A DNA stretch of 39,030 nucleotides from Candidatus Nealsoniibacteriota bacterium (GCA_003551435.1 PUMQ01000020.1:1-39030); one strand, 5' to 3'; counted from the stretch's first letter, positions 1 through 8,484 are shown. A program made the numbers and translations. The notes: generated from the letters alone by a model not told the origin.

Positions 1-1
1 A

Positions 2-142
2 GAAGAGGGAGCGGATCTCGTTCCTTTTGAAGAAATCAAGGAAACGGCTCAAGAAGATGTTGCTCATATCATGGCAACAGACCAGCTTATCCGCGATTTT
101 GACAAAGCAAGAGAGGGTGTAGAGGTAAAAATAGCGGAGTAA
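2..142 (+). CDS. 3' end of an unidentified protein (partial)
   Basis: Only the last 46 codons are present, read in the second frame from the window edge to a TAA at 140-142. The visible tail is acidic and helical, contains the segment FEEIKETAQEDVAHIMATDQ, and ends VEVKIAE. It has no recognisable motif, so no function is assigned. It lies just before a terminator and a pilin-like/M23 gene on the same strand, so it could belong to the same secretion locus, but that rests on proximity only. The open frame and its fit to a stop directly followed by a terminator support it being a real gene end. Confidence 0.6.
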   Translation, partial: EEGADLVPFEEIKETAQEDVAHIMATDQLIRDFDKAREGVEVKIAE

Positions 143-152
143 GGCCCTGGGC

Positions 153-177
153 AAAGAGGTTTTTCCTCTTTTTTTTA
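153..177 (+). terminator. Rho-independent terminator after the partial gene
   Basis: A 7-bp hairpin (AAAGAGG, five-base T loop, CCTCTTT) runs into a T-rich tract of about eight bases. It sits 10 bases after the stop of the upstream partial gene, so the pilin-like/M23 gene probably has its own promoter. Confidence 0.75.
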
Positions 178-211
178 TTGCTTTTCTTTTCTTATATTGT
201 AAAATGTAAAA

Positions 212-3200
212 ATGAGAAAATTTGCTTTAGCAACTTGTTTTTTTCTTGTTCTGTTTCTCCCGGTTCTTTTTTCTTCTGCCCAAACAGAAGTCTCTTACCC
301 TCCTATTCCGGGAGTTATCTCTCCTCAAGAAATCAGGCAAGAAGTTCAAACGGAAGCGGAAGTTCTTCCTCTTTTTACGGCCTACCTTTTCCGCTTTCTC
401 TTAATTATTTCTTTTTTTGCTATTGTCGGAATAATTATGTATGCCGGAGGGTTGTATCTTCTTTCTTCCGGAAATCCGATAAAAACAAAAATAGCCCGCG
501 AGTGGATATTAAGCGCAATACAGGGCTCTCTTATAATCTTTACTTCTTACGCTCTCCTTTTCGCTCTTGACTCTCATTTTGTTCTATTCCGACTTAGAGA
601 CTTGGAAGAAACAAGAAGAATAGAGATGATTGACTTAGAGTGGGAGATAAGAAACGTTTACTACCAAATTCCCTTCGGCCTTCTTATAGAAGACGCTATT
701 TTAAACGACACGGCAAGAAACAAACTTTATGACGTACTGGATGCTACCAACAGAGCGGAAGCGGCTGCCGACGCAATAGCGGCGGGAAGCAGGCAACTTA
801 TGGCAATAATAGAGCTTTGTCCCCAAGGCAGGCCTTGTTGTGCCGAAGCGCCAATCTCTTCTCCGCAAACTCCTTTCAGAGAGCCAGAAGACGAAGACAG
901 ACTTTCTCCTCCAGAAGAAGATCCTTACCTTGATCCTGACGAGGCCAATTTTGAAGATACTCCCAATGACACTACTTTGGGTCCCGCTACCTATATAGAC
1001 GAAGAAGGAAACGAGTGGCTCTATGACCCCCAAACCGAAGATATTTATCTTTACGATCCTCAAAGCGACACTTGGGAGCGTACCGATCCTCCAGAAGGCC
1101 ATCTTTGGTATGAAGAAAGTTCTTTTCGAAACAAACAACAAAAAATAGGGTTTTTCCCCGGAATAATATTAGAGCAAAAAACCAGTGTGTTTAATATTTT
1201 TAGTAAACACAACCTCTCTGCTTTAAATTTTCTATCCTCACTTTTCTCTTCTTTTGGCAGAGGATTAGAAGTAATAGCGTCAGAAAATAATTATTTGCAT
1301 CCCTACCAAAATATTTCAGAAAGATATCTAAGACAGTCCGATCAAACCGCCGAAGAAATAGGAGAATCTGTGCGCCGAATACCGGGTCATTGGCACATAA
1401 GCCGCGATTACCAGGACGAAGACCTTGCTCTCCCTGATGAGGATATTCCCGATGAAGAAGATGTGCTTGATGAAGAGGTTCTCGATGAAGAAGATATGCC
1501 CGAAGAAGATGAGGAAGACGACCCCGCTCTTCTCTGTCCTTCTTGTCCTGATATCGCTCCTGCCGTACAGGCAAAAATCGCGGAAATACAAGGTTATATG
1601 AATATGCTTGAAGAACGGCTCGAAGCCCTTCTTGAAACAAAGGAACCCATAAAAGAGGACCTTTACCAACTTTACAAAGCAGTAATGCTAAAAAGCCTGG
1701 GGCATCGCCACCTTTCCGATTACAACTCTCTTCTTCTTGAGAGAAGGTATTATGAGAGAGAAGAGATAATAGTTGAAACCGACAGAACAAAAACGGAAAT
1801 AGGTCCCTATTCTTGGGATTGGCAACAGTGGGTTTATAACATTCTTTATCAGATCGAGATAGACGGAGAAGTAATTGAAGAAAACGATCCATTTACTTTT
1901 TATTTAAGAAGGCCCGAAGCAAATGATGTTATACACGACGCCTCAATGCTTGCTTCTTCCGCAAGAGAAGACGGAATACAGGATGCCGGAAGAGGTGTCG
2001 GCGTGCCGAGAAGGTTTGCTCCTCCTCCGCCGGATATAGGAACCTCCTTGTATTCTCCCGTGAACCCCGCTTCTTCCCGGATAACCAGTCCTTTTGGCAT
2101 GAGATATGACCCGTTCACGGGCGATTGGGTAATGCACAACGGAATTGATTTTGGAGCGCCGCGAAACACCCCAGTTTACGCATCGGAAAAAGGGGAAGTG
2201 GTTTTTTCCGGTTGGTCGGGCAACGAAACCGATGGATACGGGAAACTTGTCGCCATTTATCACAGACCTCATGAAGATAATGATCTCAACCGGGATGTTG
2301 TTACCTACTACGCCCACTTGGAGGCCGGTTCTCTCTTGGTAGAAGTAGGAGATGCCGTTACAAGAGGACAGCAAATCGCAGGAGTGGGAACCACCGGAAG
2401 GAGCACGGGCTATCACCTGCACTACGAAACACGAGTGAATGTCTCCTATCCTTTTCTAATGCACACCGGCTCTCCGGTAGACCCCGCGCCTTACATTGAC
2501 GCCGGAAGATGGTCTTTCTTCTCTCCCTCCGATTCGTTTTCTTACGAAAACAGTTCCGATAATGCCCGTTCTTATCTTCTCCGGGATCTTTTAAGTATCC
2601 TTTGTATCTCCGGTGTGTCCGCAAAAACAGACCTGGAAATTCTTAACGATTACCTTTTAGAGCACGGCATCAGTCCCCAAGATCTCTCCAGAGAGGAACT
2701 TAACGAGATACTTGAAGAACTGGGAATAGAACCGGGAGATATTGAATATTTTGACGCGCGAGAAATAGAGGTAAGAACCCCGAGTGATTATCTCACCTGC
2801 GGAATGGAAATTCCTGTTGGAGAAACTTTTGAGCTCACCTGGGAACACTTGGTGGATTTGCTTGACACAATAGATTACTACGTCTCGGAAGGAAGAAGGC
2901 TGATAGAACAACAGGCAAGAATGAATGCTCTGGCAGCGCCTTGCAGCTGCCCGTGTGTTGATCCTTGCTGTGATTGCGATCCTCCCGAGTGTGGAGCATG
3001 TGAATTAACCTGTAACTTGGGAGCGATAAGAGCTGCCCATGCCGACGTTTTAAGAACAAGGGCACTAATGAGAAGGATTGCCGCTCATATAAGGCTTTTA
3101 ACCTACGGCCACTTCAATACTCCCACAGAAGACGTTTGCCATCCTTTAAATGAAGATATAAGAGACGAAGAGGAAAAAATTCTCTGCCAGAGAGGGGGAA

Positions 3201-3463
3201 GCAAGCTTATCACCAAACACGAACTTATAACAAGAAAACTAAACTACTCAAGAACGGAATTTGACGAGTGTATGACCCGGCCCGAACACTTAGAGGACGT
3301 CCTGGAAGGAAGAAGGACCGGTAAAATGTCTTTCTTCGGCCCTCTGGTGGAAGAGTTAAATCTTCCACGATATACAAAAACAAAAATAGACGACATGGTT
3401 GTAAATACCAGCGACCTTAACTGGTTCTGTTGCACGGATTCACGCCTTATTGATGATGACTAA
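212..3463 (+). CDS. secreted membrane protein: pilin-like two-helix module + M23 peptidase domain
   Basis: A large envelope protein (1083 aa), probably part of a type IV secretion-like or wall-remodelling apparatus. Seen: a signal peptide (about 1-23); two hydrophobic helices (about 58-84 and 98-118) joined by a short basic loop containing GNPIK, the layout of T4SS_pilin/VirB2-like proteins; an Asp/Glu-rich linker (about 400-445); and an M23 (LytM) domain at about 618-745. The zinc and catalytic residues look intact: H642 and D646 in HNGID, H702 in YAHLE, and H735/H737 in HLHYE, so the domain should cut peptidoglycan cross-links. A cysteine cluster follows at 911-934. The C-terminal 350 residues match no family I recognise. 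The next gene repeats the signal plus two-helix design. The ATG at 212 directly precedes the signal peptide; an overlapping frame from 178 is a shadow. A role in T4SS assembly is inference. Confidence 0.85.
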   Translation: MRKFALATCFFLVLFLPVLFSSAQTEVSYPPIPGVISPQEIRQEVQTEAEVLPLFTAYLFRFLLIISFFAIVGIIMYAGGLYLLSSGNPIKTKIAREWILSAIQGSLIIFTSYALLFALDSHFVLFRLRDLEETRRIEMIDLEWEIRNVYYQIPFGLLIEDAILNDTARNKLYDVLDATNRAEAAADAIAAGSRQLMAIIELCPQGRPCCAEAPISSPQTPFREPEDEDRLSPPEEDPYLDPDEANFEDTPNDTTLGPATYIDEEGNEWLYDPQTEDIYLYDPQSDTWERTDPPEGHLWYEESSFRNKQQKIGFFPGIILEQKTSVFNIFSKHNLSALNFLSSLFSSFGRGLEVIASENNYLHPYQNISERYLRQSDQTAEEIGESVRRIPGHWHISRDYQDEDLALPDEDIPDEEDVLDEEVLDEEDMPEEDEEDDPALLCPSCPDIAPAVQAKIAEIQGYMNMLEERLEALLETKEPIKEDLYQLYKAVMLKSLGHRHLSDYNSLLLERRYYEREEIIVETDRTKTEIGPYSWDWQQWVYNILYQIEIDGEVIEENDPFTFYLRRPEANDVIHDASMLASSAREDGIQDAGRGVGVPRRFAPPPPDIGTSLYSPVNPASSRITSPFGMRYDPFTGDWVMHNGIDFGAPRNTPVYASEKGEVVFSGWSGNETDGYGKLVAIYHRPHEDNDLNRDVVTYYAHLEAGSLLVEVGDAVTRGQQIAGVGTTGRSTGYHLHYETRVNVSYPFLMHTGSPVDPAPYIDAGRWSFFSPSDSFSYENSSDNARSYLLRDLLSILCISGVSAKTDLEILNDYLLEHGISPQDLSREELNEILEELGIEPGDIEYFDAREIEVRTPSDYLTCGMEIPVGETFELTWEHLVDLLDTIDYYVSEGRRLIEQQARMNALAAPCSCPCVDPCCDCDPPECGACELTCNLGAIRAAHADVLRTRALMRRIAAHIRLLTYGHFNTPTEDVCHPLNEDIRDEEEKILCQRGGSKLITKHELITRKLNYSRTEFDECMTRPEHLEDVLEGRRTGKMSFFGPLVEELNLPRYTKTKIDDMVVNTSDLNWFCCTDSRLIDDD

Positions 3464-3486
3464 ACAGAACTAACGGTTATTTCCAT

Positions 3487-4554
3487 ATGAAGAAAATTTT
3501 GCTAATCACTCTTCTTTTCTCTTTTCTCTTTTCACCGCTTGCCGGTTCTTTTGTTTACACCGAAGAAGAAGCTCCGCGGAGACTGGAGGTTGAATACCCG
3601 GAAATAGGAGGGTTTAGGCCCGTTTATATGGAAAGAGACGCCTTACCGGAATATGTTATTTACATCGTCCAGTTTTTGATTTTTCTGGCAGCATCTATCA
3701 CGGTTTTTACCCTTGTTACGGGAGGGCTTATATGGGTGACGGCAGAAGGAGATCCGATGAAAGCAAAAGAAGGCAAAGAAAGAGTGGCTAGTTCCGTTTT
3801 CGGCCTTATTATCGTTCTTTCTTCCGTTGCCTTTTTGTCTGCGATTAGCCCTACTTTAATCGAGCTTGAACACCTAGAAGAAGTTGCCGAGATAGAAAGC
3901 CCTATTCCGCCGGGTATTTATCTTTCTTCGAGGGCTTACATAACAGAAGATTTAAAAGAAATGGGAGAGGATGTTTTTAGAATTACTTCCTCTAATAGAA
4001 ATCTAAGGGACATGGGAGAGGGTACCCGCTCTCTGCGTATTGTTAACCAGCTAAATGAAAGAGGGGAATTGATGGGCTATTATTATGGTGTAGTTATCCA
4101 TGAGTTGCCCGCCTTCAGGGGAAGATGTGAGTTTTTTATAAACGATAGCGTTAATCCGAGAGATTTCTCTATTCCGGAAGACATCGCTTCTATTACCATT
4201 ATTCGTATCAATGCCGATCCTCCGGAGACAGGAGAAGTAATGGCCTATGCTCGCCCCGATTTTAATGAAAATCATCCCTATCAAACGCTTCGTCTTTTCA
4301 CGGAAAGATTTACTCCCCTTAGTATAGGGGAGGTGTGGTCAATAGATATAGAGGGAAGCTACGGAGTGATACTCGGTTCGGGAGACAGTTGGCAAACAAC
4401 AGGAGACGGATGCGGAGTGTTTTTGGATTCCAAACCTCTTCCCGACCTAAAAGGCCATCACATGAATCGGTGTAATCCGAGAAGAGAGGTTCCCTATTAC
4501 GCCGCTTACGATTCGTGCGCTACTCACTACATCACCCTTCCTCTATTTAGATAA
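3487..4554 (+). CDS. pilin-like two-helix membrane protein with a large C-terminal domain
   Basis: A 355-aa protein starting 23 bp after the M23 gene and probably co-transcribed with it. Seen: a signal peptide (1-21), a helix at about 57-84, a short polar loop with EGDPMKAKEGKE, and a second helix at about 99-120. This is the fold plan of T4SS_pilin-type proteins, where the loop motif G-x-P-x-K is typical. Unlike an ordinary pilin of about 100-130 aa it carries about 230 further residues, presumably outside the membrane, with a few Cys residues near the end (DSCATHY). That extension is unrecognised. It could be a minor structural subunit of the same machine as its neighbour. The gene meets jag tail to tail, with 8 bp between the two stops. 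Function is inference. Confidence 0.75.
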   Translation: MKKILLITLLFSFLFSPLAGSFVYTEEEAPRRLEVEYPEIGGFRPVYMERDALPEYVIYIVQFLIFLAASITVFTLVTGGLIWVTAEGDPMKAKEGKERVASSVFGLIIVLSSVAFLSAISPTLIELEHLEEVAEIESPIPPGIYLSSRAYITEDLKEMGEDVFRITSSNRNLRDMGEGTRSLRIVNQLNERGELMGYYYGVVIHELPAFRGRCEFFINDSVNPRDFSIPEDIASITIIRINADPPETGEVMAYARPDFNENHPYQTLRLFTERFTPLSIGEVWSIDIEGSYGVILGSGDSWQTTGDGCGVFLDSKPLPDLKGHHMNRCNPRREVPYYAAYDSCATHYITLPLFR

Positions 4555-4562
4555 TAAATAAT

Positions 4563-5024
4563 TTAGCTAAATTTTTTCTTAATTACCACTCTCCTTTCAG
4601 GACCCTCCCCAATACTTTCTGTCATAACATCTTCTCTTTCGCTGAGCGCTGTATGAACTATTCTTCTTTCAAAGGAAGACATGGGAGGAAATCTTTTTTC
4701 CACCCCGGTGAGGGCCGTTTCATCTCCCGCCTCTTTGGCAAGTTCTCTTAGATAGTCCTCTTTTCTTTTCCGGTAGTCGTTAATGTCCAGCCTCACAAAA
4801 GAAGAGTGCTCCCCCCTTTTTCTGACAATCGCCTTTATCAGCCTTTCCGTTTCAATCAGCGTCTGCCCTTTTTCTCCTATTAATATCTGAGGGTTTCTCA
4901 TTTTTACATCTACGCGAAAAGAGCTGTCATCCTCCAAGTGAAAATCTACCTTTACATCAGGGTCTATAAAATAGAAAATTTCCTTGATTGTTTTTTTTAT
5001 TTCATCCATTTTTCTTTCTTTCAT
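4563..5024 (-). CDS. jag: Jag/KhpB-family RNA-binding protein (KH-R3H)
   Basis: RNA-binding protein of the Jag/KhpB/EloR family, which in other bacteria links RNA binding with cell elongation and lies downstream of yidC, as here. Seen: a KH-type segment whose GEKGQ loop (residues 50-54) matches the G-x-x-G motif, then an R3H domain (about 90-150) with the stretch FERRIVHTAL. The protein is 153 aa and lacks the N-terminal Jag_N domain found in Firmicutes homologues. The first ATG overlaps the 3' end of yidC by 23 bp. A second Met (codon 6) is an equally plausible start with an 8-bp overlap. Translational coupling to yidC is likely. Confidence 0.9.
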   Translation of the reverse strand: MKERKMDEIKKTIKEIFYFIDPDVKVDFHLEDDSSFRVDVKMRNPQILIGEKGQTLIETERLIKAIVRKRGEHSSFVRLDINDYRKRKEDYLRELAKEAGDETALTGVEKRFPPMSSFERRIVHTALSEREDVMTESIGEGPERRVVIKKKFS

Positions 5025-5712
5025 CTTCCTTTTTTACAATATACTGCTGAAACACGGAAAAAGCAACTGTTATCGTCCAGTAAAGCCCTATTACCGAGGG
5101 CAAGTTAAGAAGGATTATAAAAGTAAATCCCGGAAGGAAGTAAATCATGTGAGACTGCATTGCTTTGGCCATATCTCCTTTATCGGCGTCTTTTTTCTTT
5201 GAAGTTACCATTTTCATTTGTAAGTACTGTCCTGCCGCTGCCAAAATAGCCAAAATGACGTTGGGAGAAGACAGGTCTACCAGTCCCAAAAAAGTGTAGT
5301 TCACCGTCTCGGGAGTAGACACAAATCCGTAAAGATGCTTCATCTCTTCGCTTTCAATTCCTCTCCTGAATATTTGAAAAAGAGAGATAAGAATAGGAAG
5401 TTGAATAAATAAAGGAAGTATGCCCGAAAAGGGATTGACCCCCCTTTCCTTATAGAGCTCCATTATCTTTCGTGCCTGTTTTTCTTTATCATCTTTTAGT
5501 TTCTCTTGTATTTTCTTGACCTCCGGCTGTATGGTTTCCATCTCTTTTTGAGACCTGGCCGCCTTCATCCCGAGAGGGTATAACACCCCTTTGATAATAA
5601 GAGTCAGTAAAACAACCGCAACCCCGAGGTCGTAAAAAGGGATTACGTTGTAAAGAAAAATCAGCAAATTAAACAGCGGCTGATAGATCAAAATGTAGAT
5701 AATGTTGCCCAT
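5002..5712 (-). CDS. yidC: YidC/Oxa1-type membrane insertase
   Basis: Inserts proteins into the cytoplasmic membrane, alone or with SecYEG. The 236 aa contain about five hydrophobic helices, a charged cytoplasmic hairpin between helices 1 and 2 (about 50-90, rich in K and E), and the family segment FSGILPLFIQLPILISLFQI. It is the short, Gram-positive/CPR form without a periplasmic P1 domain. The positively charged residue expected in the hydrophilic groove appears as K41 (TLIIKGVLYPL), where Arg is usual. It sits in the conserved rpmH-rnpA-yidC-jag order. The N-terminus reads straight into the first helix with no lipoprotein signal. Confidence 0.95.
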   Translation of the reverse strand: MGNIIYILIYQPLFNLLIFLYNVIPFYDLGVAVVLLTLIIKGVLYPLGMKAARSQKEMETIQPEVKKIQEKLKDDKEKQARKIMELYKERGVNPFSGILPLFIQLPILISLFQIFRRGIESEEMKHLYGFVSTPETVNYTFLGLVDLSSPNVILAILAAAGQYLQMKMVTSKKKDADKGDMAKAMQSHMIYFLPGFTFIILLNLPSVIGLYWTITVAFSVFQQYIVKKEDERKKNG

Positions 5713-5720
5713 ATAGTTAA

Positions 5721-5747
5721 CCTATGGCTTATGGCTTATGATTATTG
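5721..5747. repeat. degenerate 7-bp tandem repeat (copy A)
   Basis: Between rnpA and yidC the sequence reads as heptamers CCTATGG, CTTATGG, CTTATGA, TTATTGT. It belongs to the repeat family also seen near 12217, 18709, 19732, 29620 and 32837. Confidence 0.6.
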
Positions 5748-5801
5748 TGGTTGTGTTACCCTCTCTCTCACGTGCACAGCTTCTCTGTTGTATCGGAGTC
5801 A

Positions 5802-6146
5802 TTAATCAAAAATAACTTTTGCTTTTTGAAAAACTTTTTTTATCTCCTCTTTAACTTCCCTGTATTTCTTCTCTTCTGCTTCTTTTTTTATTATAAATAT
5901 GCCGTCAAACCCTTTTTTAACGGAAGGAAAAATTTCTCTAACCACCTCTCTGAAAACTCTTTTCCCTCTATTTCTTTTGCTTGCTTTTTTTTCATGCTTC
6001 ACGGGGAAAATAAAAGCAAAACGAGAAATGGAAAGATTGTTTTTTTTTATTTTCAAAACAAAAAGGCGCCCTGGAAAAGTGGTCCCTTTTTGGAATACTT
6101 CTTGAATATCTTTTCTCTTTCTTAATCTATTCAAGACAGGCAACAT
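5802..6146 (-). CDS. rnpA: ribonuclease P protein component
   Basis: Protein subunit of RNase P, which assists the catalytic RNA in trimming tRNA 5' ends. The 114-aa basic protein shows the family signature as KRNRGKRVFREVVRE (about 57-71), matching the canonical RNxxKRxxRE, and the early RLRKRKDIQEVF segment that contacts the tRNA leader. Length is normal. It begins 6 bp after the rpmH stop codon, the usual rpmH-rnpA pairing. The RNase P RNA gene is not in this window. Confidence 0.95.
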   Translation of the reverse strand: MLPVLNRLRKRKDIQEVFQKGTTFPGRLFVLKIKKNNLSISRFAFIFPVKHEKKASKRNRGKRVFREVVREIFPSVKKGFDGIFIIKKEAEEKKYREVKEEIKKVFQKAKVIFD

Positions 6147-6152
6147 AAAGAG

Positions 6153-6287
6153 TCAGGCAGACAATTTTTTCCGCCCTTTCTTAATTCTCTTCTTGAGGAT
6201 ATTCCTTCCCGCCTTAGTTTTTTTTCTTACCAAAAATCCGTGCGTTTTTTTCTTTTTTCTTTTTTTTAAAACTCCTGAATAAGACAT
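6153..6287 (-). CDS. rpmH: 50S ribosomal protein L34
   Basis: A 44-aa, very basic protein. The reverse-strand translation begins MSYSGVLKKRKKKKTHGF, continues LVRKKTKAGRNILKKR and ends KKGRKKLSA, closely following the L34 consensus (K-R-T-H-G-F and K-G-R-K-x-L-S-A). L34 is a late-assembling large-subunit protein near the exit-tunnel region. The ATG lies 9 bp after the upstream membrane-protein gene and the TGA lies 6 bp before rnpA. The UGA stop shows the standard code is used. Confidence 0.95.
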   Translation of the reverse strand: MSYSGVLKKRKKKKTHGFLVRKKTKAGRNILKKRIKKGRKKLSA

Positions 6288-6296
6288 ATTTTCTTT

Positions 6297-6890
6297 TTAA
6301 ACACTTTTCCAATATTTTTTCCACAAAACGTCAATTCTATTTGTTGGCCCGTCTTCCTCTTTTGCATCAATCCAAAGTTCAAGTTCCCCTTGTCCGTCTT
6401 CCTCTTCTCCTAAGAAATAGGTTAATAGATATTGGCCGGACATTTCGTCAAGACCTCTAAATTCCGGCTCTCCGAGAACACCTTCTATTTCATCAAAAGT
6501 CATTCCCACTTGAATACCGAGCGTCTCCGCTCCGGGATAAAGAAAAATGTTGTTTACCACTCCTTCCTCTCCTGTGAAAACAAAGGCAGTATTAATATCT
6601 TCATAATACAAGGTTTTTCCCGCGTAATAATAAGGTGCGGGATGAGTTTCGTCCGGTTCTCCGTATTTTTCTACAATTTCAATCTCCGTTTTTCCAAGAT
6701 TGGTCAATACAGGGTCTTCATAAAAATCCTTGTCCTTCATGCTCTCCAACTCCTCCTTTCTTTCTTGTGTAATAACATCTTCCTCGGGAAGGATATCCAC
6801 CTCTTCTCTGTCTTTTGTAAAATAAAAGGCGACAAACAGCAAAACGATCACTGCCGCCGCTCCTATAACAATATACTTTTTTTTGTCCAT
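6297..6890 (-). CDS. membrane-anchored protein of unknown function (DUF4309/OmlA-like repeats)
   Basis: A 197-aa protein with one N-terminal membrane anchor (about 5-24, IVIGAAAVIVLLFVAFYF) and a mostly acidic extracytoplasmic part. Two segments look alike: EIVEKYGEPDE (about 73-83) and DEIEGVLGEPEF (about 133-144). Each reads as a helix leading into a G-E-P turn and resembles the repeat of DUF4309 and SmpA/OmlA-type domains that sense or bind at the envelope. That resemblance is by eye and tentative. It sits between rpmH and dnaA and heads the leftward ribosomal/RNase P/YidC operon, so it likely shares the origin-proximal promoter. No catalytic motif is visible. Confidence 0.7.
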   Translation of the reverse strand: MDKKKYIVIGAAAVIVLLFVAFYFTKDREEVDILPEEDVITQERKEELESMKDKDFYEDPVLTNLGKTEIEIVEKYGEPDETHPAPYYYAGKTLYYEDINTAFVFTGEEGVVNNIFLYPGAETLGIQVGMTFDEIEGVLGEPEFRGLDEMSGQYLLTYFLGEEEDGQGELELWIDAKEEDGPTNRIDVLWKKYWKSV

Positions 6891-6926
6891 ATATTTTGTA
6901 GGTTATGCTTATAAAATAGCTCCTCT

Positions 6927-6935
6927 ATTCTAGCA
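6927..6935 (-). promoter_or_regulatory. promoter of the leftward rpmH-rnpA-yidC operon
   Basis: Reverse strand reads TGC-TAGAAT, an extended -10 element, about 37 bp before the ATG of the membrane-protein gene. No clear -35 box is visible. It faces away from the dnaA promoter. Confidence 0.5.
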
Positions 6936-7027
6936 GAAAATTAAAAAAAAAGCGAATTAAAAATCGCTAACACTTCCTGATAGGAGAAATGCCTCTTTTT
7001 TAAAAAACCAATTTTCTTTTCCCCATT

Positions 7028-7076
7028 TTTTCCACAGCTTATTCCTATTTATCTTCTTTTTTACGTGTTTTCCACA
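7028..7076 (+). promoter_or_regulatory. two DnaA-box-like sites upstream of dnaA
   Basis: TTTTCCACA occurs at 7028-7036 and 7068-7076, one mismatch from the consensus TTATCCACA and in the same orientation. The second overlaps the expected -35 position of the dnaA promoter, which would suit autoregulation. The surrounding 6891-7122 spacer is AT-rich and separates divergent operons, so it may also be part of the origin. A small inverted repeat (AGCGA/TCGCT) lies near 6951-6969. Confidence 0.55.
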
Positions 7077-7088
7077 CCCTTTACTTTG

Positions 7089-7097
7089 TGCTATAAT
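7089..7097 (+). promoter_or_regulatory. dnaA promoter (extended -10)
   Basis: TG-C-TATAAT at 7089-7097 lies 25 bp before the dnaA ATG. No good -35 is visible; the DnaA-box-like site occupies that position. Confidence 0.6.
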
Positions 7098-7122
7098 CCC
7101 TCTAGTAAACTTAAAGGGTTTT

Positions 7123-8484
7123 ATGAAAAAAGAAAATATTTGGGAATCCGTTCTTGCTCAAATTAAGTTGGATATTTCAGAGGCAAGCTTTAATACTTGG
7201 TTTAAGCACACCAATATATCCACTTTAAAAAACAAACGGGCTGTTATCTCCGTGCCCAATACTTTTGTAAGAGATTGGTTACAGAGTAAATATAATAAAA
7301 CCATCTTAAAGGCTCTAAGGAGTTTAAATAAAGATATTAAAGAAGTTCAGTATACGGTCAACCCTTCAATCCAACAAGTAGAGACTCCAAATAAAAAAAG
7401 GAAGAGGGAAGAAGAAAATAATCTTAATCAAATGGAATTTCAAAATTTGATTATAGATTCGGAAACGGGATTAAATCCAAAATATACTTTTGAAAATTTT
7501 GTTATCGGCCCTTTTAATGAGCTTGCTCAGGCGGCCGGATACGCTGTTTCCGAAAACCCCGGCTCTCTTTATAATCCTCTTTTTATTTACAGTAAGACAG
7601 GACTGGGAAAAACCCATCTTCTTCAAGCAATAGGCAATAAAGCCAGAAAAAGACAAAAAAAGAAAAAGGTTTATTACACTCAAGCTCAGAAATTCATCTC
7701 CGAAATTATATCTTCTATTAGAAATAATAGAATGGAGGATTTTAAAAGAAGATATAAAGATGTGGATATTTTAATTATTGACGATATCCAATTTCTCTCA
7801 GGAAAAGAAAAAACACAAGAAGAGTTTTTCCATACTTTCAATGATCTGTATGAAAAGAATAAGCAGATTATTCTTTCCTCCGACCGCCCTCCAAAATCAA
7901 TAAGCGCCCTTGCAGACAGATTAAAATCAAGGTTTGAAGGAGGAATGATAGCGGATATCGATTATCCGGATACCGAAACAAGGGCCGCTATTTTCAAATC
8001 AAAAGCGCAGGAAAAAGATTTTTTTATTCCCGACGACGTTTGTTATTATATCGCGGAAAATATCCAACGTAATATACGCGAGCTTGAAGGAGTTTTAAAT
8101 AAACTAATTATCCAACAAAAAATCACAAAACTTCCTATTGATCTTAAAAATATAAAAAGCATATTAAAGGATATAAACCAGACATCTATGTACTCTTTGT
8201 CTTTTAATAAAATATTGAAAACTATTTCTAATTTTTACGATATTAGTGAAAAAGATCTATTGGGATCTTCCCGCAAGAAAGAAATAGTGAAAGCACGACA
8301 AATAATAATATACTTTTTAAGAAAAGAATTAAATTACTCTTATCCTTATATCGGAAAAAAAATAGGCGGCCGTGATCACACTACTGTTATTTATTCATTT
8401 TCTAAAATAGAAAAAGATATTAAAAGAAATGAAGATATAAAAGAAGAAGTTTCTTATATTAAAGAAACGCTGGCTTCCGCTTAA
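7123..8484 (+). CDS. dnaA: chromosomal replication initiator DnaA
   Basis: ATP-dependent initiator that binds DnaA boxes and melts the origin. The 453 aa show all four domains: domain I (about 1-75, beginning with the typical IWESVLAQIK pattern), a short lysine-rich linker, the AAA+ domain (about 120-335) with Walker B ILIIDDIQFL and the LKSRFEGG region, and the DNA-binding domain IV with GRDHTTVIYSFSKI (R417-T421). The P-loop reads SKTGLGKTH at 157-165, where GGVGLGKTH is usual, so the first glycine of G-x4-GKT is replaced by Ser; the codons read clearly. Position beside rpmH and dnaN is canonical. The long N-terminal extent and the ATG after an extended -10 promoter support this start. Confidence 0.97.
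   Translation: MKKENIWESVLAQIKLDISEASFNTWFKHTNISTLKNKRAVISVPNTFVRDWLQSKYNKTILKALRSLNKDIKEVQYTVNPSIQQVETPNKKRKREEENNLNQMEFQNLIIDSETGLNPKYTFENFVIGPFNELAQAAGYAVSENPGSLYNPLFIYSKTGLGKTHLLQAIGNKARKRQKKKKVYYTQAQKFISEIISSIRNNRMEDFKRRYKDVDILIIDDIQFLSGKEKTQEEFFHTFNDLYEKNKQIILSSDRPPKSISALADRLKSRFEGGMIADIDYPDTETRAAIFKSKAQEKDFFIPDDVCYYIAENIQRNIRELEGVLNKLIIQQKITKLPIDLKNIKSILKDINQTSMYSLSFNKILKTISNFYDISEKDLLGSSRKKEIVKARQIIIYFLRKELNYSYPYIGKKIGGRDHTTVIYSFSKIEKDIKRNEDIKEEVSYIKETLASA

Noticed and set aside
4555-4582. Terminator between the second pilin-like gene and jag
   Set aside because: ATTTAGCTAAAT is a palindrome with essentially no loop; the pairing is weak although a T-tract follows.
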